The notes below the pieces were generated by a model. It was given only the letters and a program-made list of their open reading frames with translations. It searched no databases and was not told the origin of the DNA. The position numbers were made by a program, and so were the translations under genes. Below, one piece after another: positions 6,746-8,951 of a stretch of DNA of 8,951 nt. The DNA is taken from contig DHWM01000098.1 in NCBI GenBank assembly GCA_002413185.1, positions 3,504-12,454 on the forward strand, in the 5' to 3' direction. Within the stretch, counting starts at the first letter, position 1, and the number at the start of each line of letters is the position of its first letter. This DNA comes from Actinobacteria bacterium UBA5182. GTDB lineage: Bacteria; Actinomycetota; UBA4738.

Positions 6746-7450
6746 TCAGGCCCAGTCTAACGAAGGCGCACCGGGGTCGAACCCGGCCACGACGTCACGG
6801 ATCAACGAGGGCGCGATCGCTCCCTGCCGGAGCATCTTGGGCTGAGGACCCGTCAGGTCGACCACGGTGGAGGCCTCCTCGGTACGTGGTGGGCCGGCCG
6901 ACTCGGGCCCGGGTGGGTCTTCGATGTCCCGGACCAGGTACACCTCCACCTGGTCGCCGAACGCCTCCGTGAGCTCCGTCGAGTGGTGCAACGGAGGGAG
7001 TCCGGACAGGTTCGCGCTGGTGGCGGCGAGCACGCCCACCCGAGCGAGCAGGGATCTGGACACCGGGTCGGCGGGAACTCGAACCGCCACCGTCGCCGGC
7101 CGCCCCCCCAGATCCCACCCGGCCGACCGTTCCGTCCTGCGAAGCACGAGCGTGAGCCCGCCGGGCCAGAACTCCCTCGCCAAAGCCCGGCTCAGATCAT
7201 CGGGGGCAGCCACGGTCCACGCGTCTTCGACGCTCGCTGCCAGCACCGGGAGGGCCAGGTCGGCGGGCCGTCGCTTCGCCTCGAAGATCCGCGCGGTCGC
7301 GGAGGGGTCGTCTGGCCGGCCGGCCAGGGCGAACACGGTGTCGGTCGGGAACACCACCAGGCCTCCACGGAGGATGGCCGCCGCGGCGGCTTCGACCCCA
7401 GCTCCGGCCTCATCGATCCCGCTCGGGCCGAGCCGGTGGACTTCGGTCAT
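6746..7450 (-). CDS. tsaC: L-threonylcarbamoyladenylate synthase (Sua5/YrdC/TsaC family)
   Basis: Makes threonylcarbamoyl-AMP from threonine, bicarbonate and ATP, the first step of the t6A37 modification of ANN-decoding tRNAs. The 234-residue protein is a single YrdC domain. It shows the nucleotide-site motif FPTDTVFALAG (34-44), the KxR-type motif EAKRRPADLALPVL (57-70), FWPGGLTLVL (94-103), AVRVPADP (122-129) and ATSANLSG (143-150). After this comes STVVDLTG and a short tail ending LRQGAIAPSLI. The extra Sua5 C-terminal domain is absent. ATG at 7450-7448 overlaps the prmC stop by 4 bases (ATGA); longer in-frame starts would run through prmC and are not real. The same position next to prmC is known in other actinobacteria. 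Confidence 0.93.
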   Translation of the reverse strand: MTEVHRLGPSGIDEAGAGVEAAAAAILRGGLVVFPTDTVFALAGRPDDPSATARIFEAKRRPADLALPVLAASVEDAWTVAAPDDLSRALAREFWPGGLTLVLRRTERSAGWDLGGRPATVAVRVPADPVSRSLLARVGVLAATSANLSGLPPLHHSTELTEAFGDQVEVYLVRDIEDPPGPESAGPPRTEEASTVVDLTGPQPKMLRQGAIAPSLIRDVVAGFDPGAPSLDWA

Positions 7451-8343
7451 GACCCGTCGGCCGAGGTGGCGCCAGGGGTCGCGCCCGGGAGGCGCCCTCG
7501 CACCACCCGGTCCCGCCCTGCCAGATCGGGGAGCACCTCGACCTCCACAAGGCCCGCCTCGAACACCGACCGCACCTCCGGGCCCTGGTCGTCGCCGATC
7601 TCGACGACCAGCCACCCTCCGGGTCGGAGCCAGTCGGGCGACTCGGACACGAGCCGCCGATGGAATCTCGTCCCACCGACCAGCGCCTCGTAGGGTTCGG
7701 CCTTCACCTCCTCCGGCAGCGAGTCGTATGCCTCGCGCGCGACGTATGGGGGGTTGCTCACCACCAGGTCGACCTCGCCCCGAACCGCCTCCGGGATGGG
7801 GCCGAGAAGGTCCCCCAACCTGACGTCGACGTCGAGGGAGTGTCGGAGCGCGTTCGACGTGGCCAGGGTAACGGCTGCCTGTGACACGTCGGTGGCCCAC
7901 ACCGCCGCGTCGGGCCGGAGATGCTTGATGGCCAGCGCCACCGCGCCCGTGCCGGTCCCAACGTCGACCACGACCGGCCCACTCCGGCCCGCCACGGCCT
8001 CGACCGCGGCCTCGACCAGCCCTTCGGTCTCCGGCCGCGGAACGAAGACCCCGGGGGCCACGCCCAGCGTCAGGTCCATGAACTGCTGCCGGCCGGTGAG
8101 GTACTCCACGGGGATGCCGTGGCACCGCTGGCACAGCGCCCGGCCGAACAGCCGCGCCGCCCGCGTGTCGAGCCCCTCGGACCTCGAATACAAGCCGGCC
8201 CGGTCGGTCCCCAGGAGGTACATGAGCAGTGCCTCGGCGGTGGCCCGGGGGCTCTGCACCCCATGCGCGGCCAGATAGTCACCGGCCCGGCGGATGACGG
8301 CGGACATGCGCACGGGAGTCCCCGCTGGGGCCTCGGTGGTCAT
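7447..8343 (-). CDS. prmC: Peptide chain release factor N5-glutamine methyltransferase
   Basis: PrmC (HemK) methylates the glutamine of the GGQ motif in release factors RF1 and RF2 using S-adenosylmethionine. The 298-residue protein has the small helical N-terminal domain (about 12-85) and the bridge PVEYLTGRQQFMDL (78-91) with PGVFVPRPETE (97-107). A Rossmann methyltransferase domain follows, with motif I VVDVGTGTGAVAL (125-137) and the catalytic NPPY at 197-200. The C-terminal residues (about 280-298) are an unstructured Gly/Ala/Ser tail. It directly follows its substrate gene prfA, with the two overlapping by 4 bases (ATGA), and overlaps the next gene in the same way. Start ATG at 8343-8341. 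Confidence 0.95.
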   Translation of the reverse strand: MTTEAPAGTPVRMSAVIRRAGDYLAAHGVQSPRATAEALLMYLLGTDRAGLYSRSEGLDTRAARLFGRALCQRCHGIPVEYLTGRQQFMDLTLGVAPGVFVPRPETEGLVEAAVEAVAGRSGPVVVDVGTGTGAVALAIKHLRPDAAVWATDVSQAAVTLATSNALRHSLDVDVRLGDLLGPIPEAVRGEVDLVVSNPPYVAREAYDSLPEEVKAEPYEALVGGTRFHRRLVSESPDWLRPGGWLVVEIGDDQGPEVRSVFEAGLVEVEVLPDLAGRDRVVRGRLPGATPGATSADGS

Positions 8344-8951
8344 GGGCTCTCGTGGCCGTTCGTGGCGCCGAGCTGGCGGCGTCGTTCCTCCGCCAGGAGC
8401 GCCTCGATGAAGGGGTCGAGGTCGCCCGCCAGCACGGCGGGGAGGTTGTGGATGGACAGCTCCACCCGGTGATCGGTCACGCGGTTCTGCGGAAAGTTGT
8501 AGGTCCGGATCTTCTCCGAGCGCTCACCGCTGCCCACCTGCGCCTTCCTGGCCGCCGCCTCGGCCGCCTGTTGTTCGTCCTGAGCCATCTTCAGGAGCCG
8601 GGCCCGCAAGTACCGCATGGCCTTCTCCCGATTCTGCCGTTGCGACCGCTCCTCCTGCACCTCCACCTTGATCCCCGTCGGCTTGTGGGTCAGGCGAACC
8701 GCCGAGTCGGTGGTGTTGACGCTCTGCCCACCGGGTCCTGACGAGCGGAACACGTCGAACTCCAGATCCTCCGGGTCGATGTGGACGTCCACCTCTTCGG
8801 CTTCTGGCAGGACGGCGACCGTGGCGGTGGACGTGTGGGTGCGGCCTCCCGACTCGGTGACCGGGACACGCTGGACCCGGTGTCCTCCCGATTCGTGCTT
8901 CAGGCGCGAGTACGCCCCTTTCCCCTGCACCTCCAGCACGACCTCCTTGAA
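8340..8951 (-). CDS. prfA: Peptide chain release factor 1 (partial, N-terminus outside window)
   Basis: C-terminal 203 residues of the class I release factor that reads UAA and UAG stop codons. The frame is open to the window edge at 8951, beginning FKEVVLEVQGKGAYSRLK; about 155 residues, including the PxT codon-recognition loop, are missing. The peptidyl-hydrolase motif is present in SSGPGGQSVNTTDSAVRLTH, with GGQ at bases 8724-8732. The later segment GERSEKIRTYNFPQNRVTDH is characteristic of RF1 rather than RF2, which justifies the gene name. The glutamine is the target of the PrmC enzyme encoded immediately downstream. Confidence 0.96.
   Translation of the reverse strand, partial: FKEVVLEVQGKGAYSRLKHESGGHRVQRVPVTESGGRTHTSTATVAVLPEAEEVDVHIDPEDLEFDVFRSSGPGGQSVNTTDSAVRLTHKPTGIKVEVQEERSQRQNREKAMRYLRARLLKMAQDEQQAAEAAARKAQVGSGERSEKIRTYNFPQNRVTDHRVELSIHNLPAVLAGDLDPFIEALLAEERRRQLGATNGHESP

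Noticed and set aside
3917..6760. Very long plus-strand open frame (947 codons) opposite wecA and the phosphatase-glyA gene
   Set aside because: It is the complement of strongly supported genes in a high-GC genome. The translation is low-complexity (rich in R, G, H, D, Q and P) with no recognisable domain, as expected for an antisense shadow frame.
6746..8134. Longer form of the threonylcarbamoyl-AMP synthase (462 codons) starting inside prmC
   Set aside because: The extra N-terminal part is out-of-frame prmC sequence rich in R and G. The family-typical start ATG at 7450 overlaps the prmC stop by 4 bases.

Overview
This window is a high-GC bacterial chromosome segment (roughly two thirds G+C by eye). 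Every supported gene lies on the minus strand, so the biological reading direction runs from base 8951 down to base 1. The gene order is prfA - prmC - sua5/tsaC - low-molecular-weight tyrosine phosphatase plus glyA - wecA-type transferase - atpZ - atpI - atpB - atpE - atpF - atpH - atpA. This matches the well-known neighbourhood of the F-type ATP synthase operon in Actinomycetota (the order known from Streptomyces, and a shorter version in Mycobacterium). The b and delta subunits are separate genes here, unlike the fused b-delta protein of mycobacteria. The protein sequences look like those of an actinomycete outside the Mycobacteriales, possibly a deep-branching or uncultured lineage; the exact class cannot be named from this sequence alone.

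Region 8951-3683 is a translation and housekeeping block. It holds the C-terminal part of release factor 1, its glutamine methyltransferase PrmC, and the threonylcarbamoyl-AMP synthase for tRNA t6A. These are followed by one continuous reading frame that joins a tyrosine phosphatase to serine hydroxymethyltransferase, and then a polyprenyl-phosphate sugar-1-phosphate transferase for cell envelope glycan synthesis. Genes overlap by 4 bases or are separated by at most 9 bases, so they look like one transcription unit.

Region 3682-3519 is the only sizeable intergenic gap (164 bp) and holds the main regulatory signals. There is an exact match to the consensus operator of the NADH/NAD+ sensor Rex (3617-3634) and a strong sigma-70-like promoter (TTGACG, 18 bp, TATACT). 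The promoter lies so close to the atpZ start codon that the mRNA would be almost leaderless. A 10-bp inverted repeat links the edge of the operator to the -35 box.

Region 3518-1 is the ATP synthase operon: two small I-type membrane proteins (AtpZ, AtpI), the Fo subunits a, c and b, then F1 delta and the first 189 codons of alpha. Gamma, beta and epsilon would follow beyond base 1. The c subunit has the proton-type rather than the sodium-type residues.

I see no mobile element, CRISPR array, RNA gene or clearly new defence or metabolic system. The points most worth a second look are the phosphatase-GlyA fusion and the Rex-type operator controlling the atp genes.
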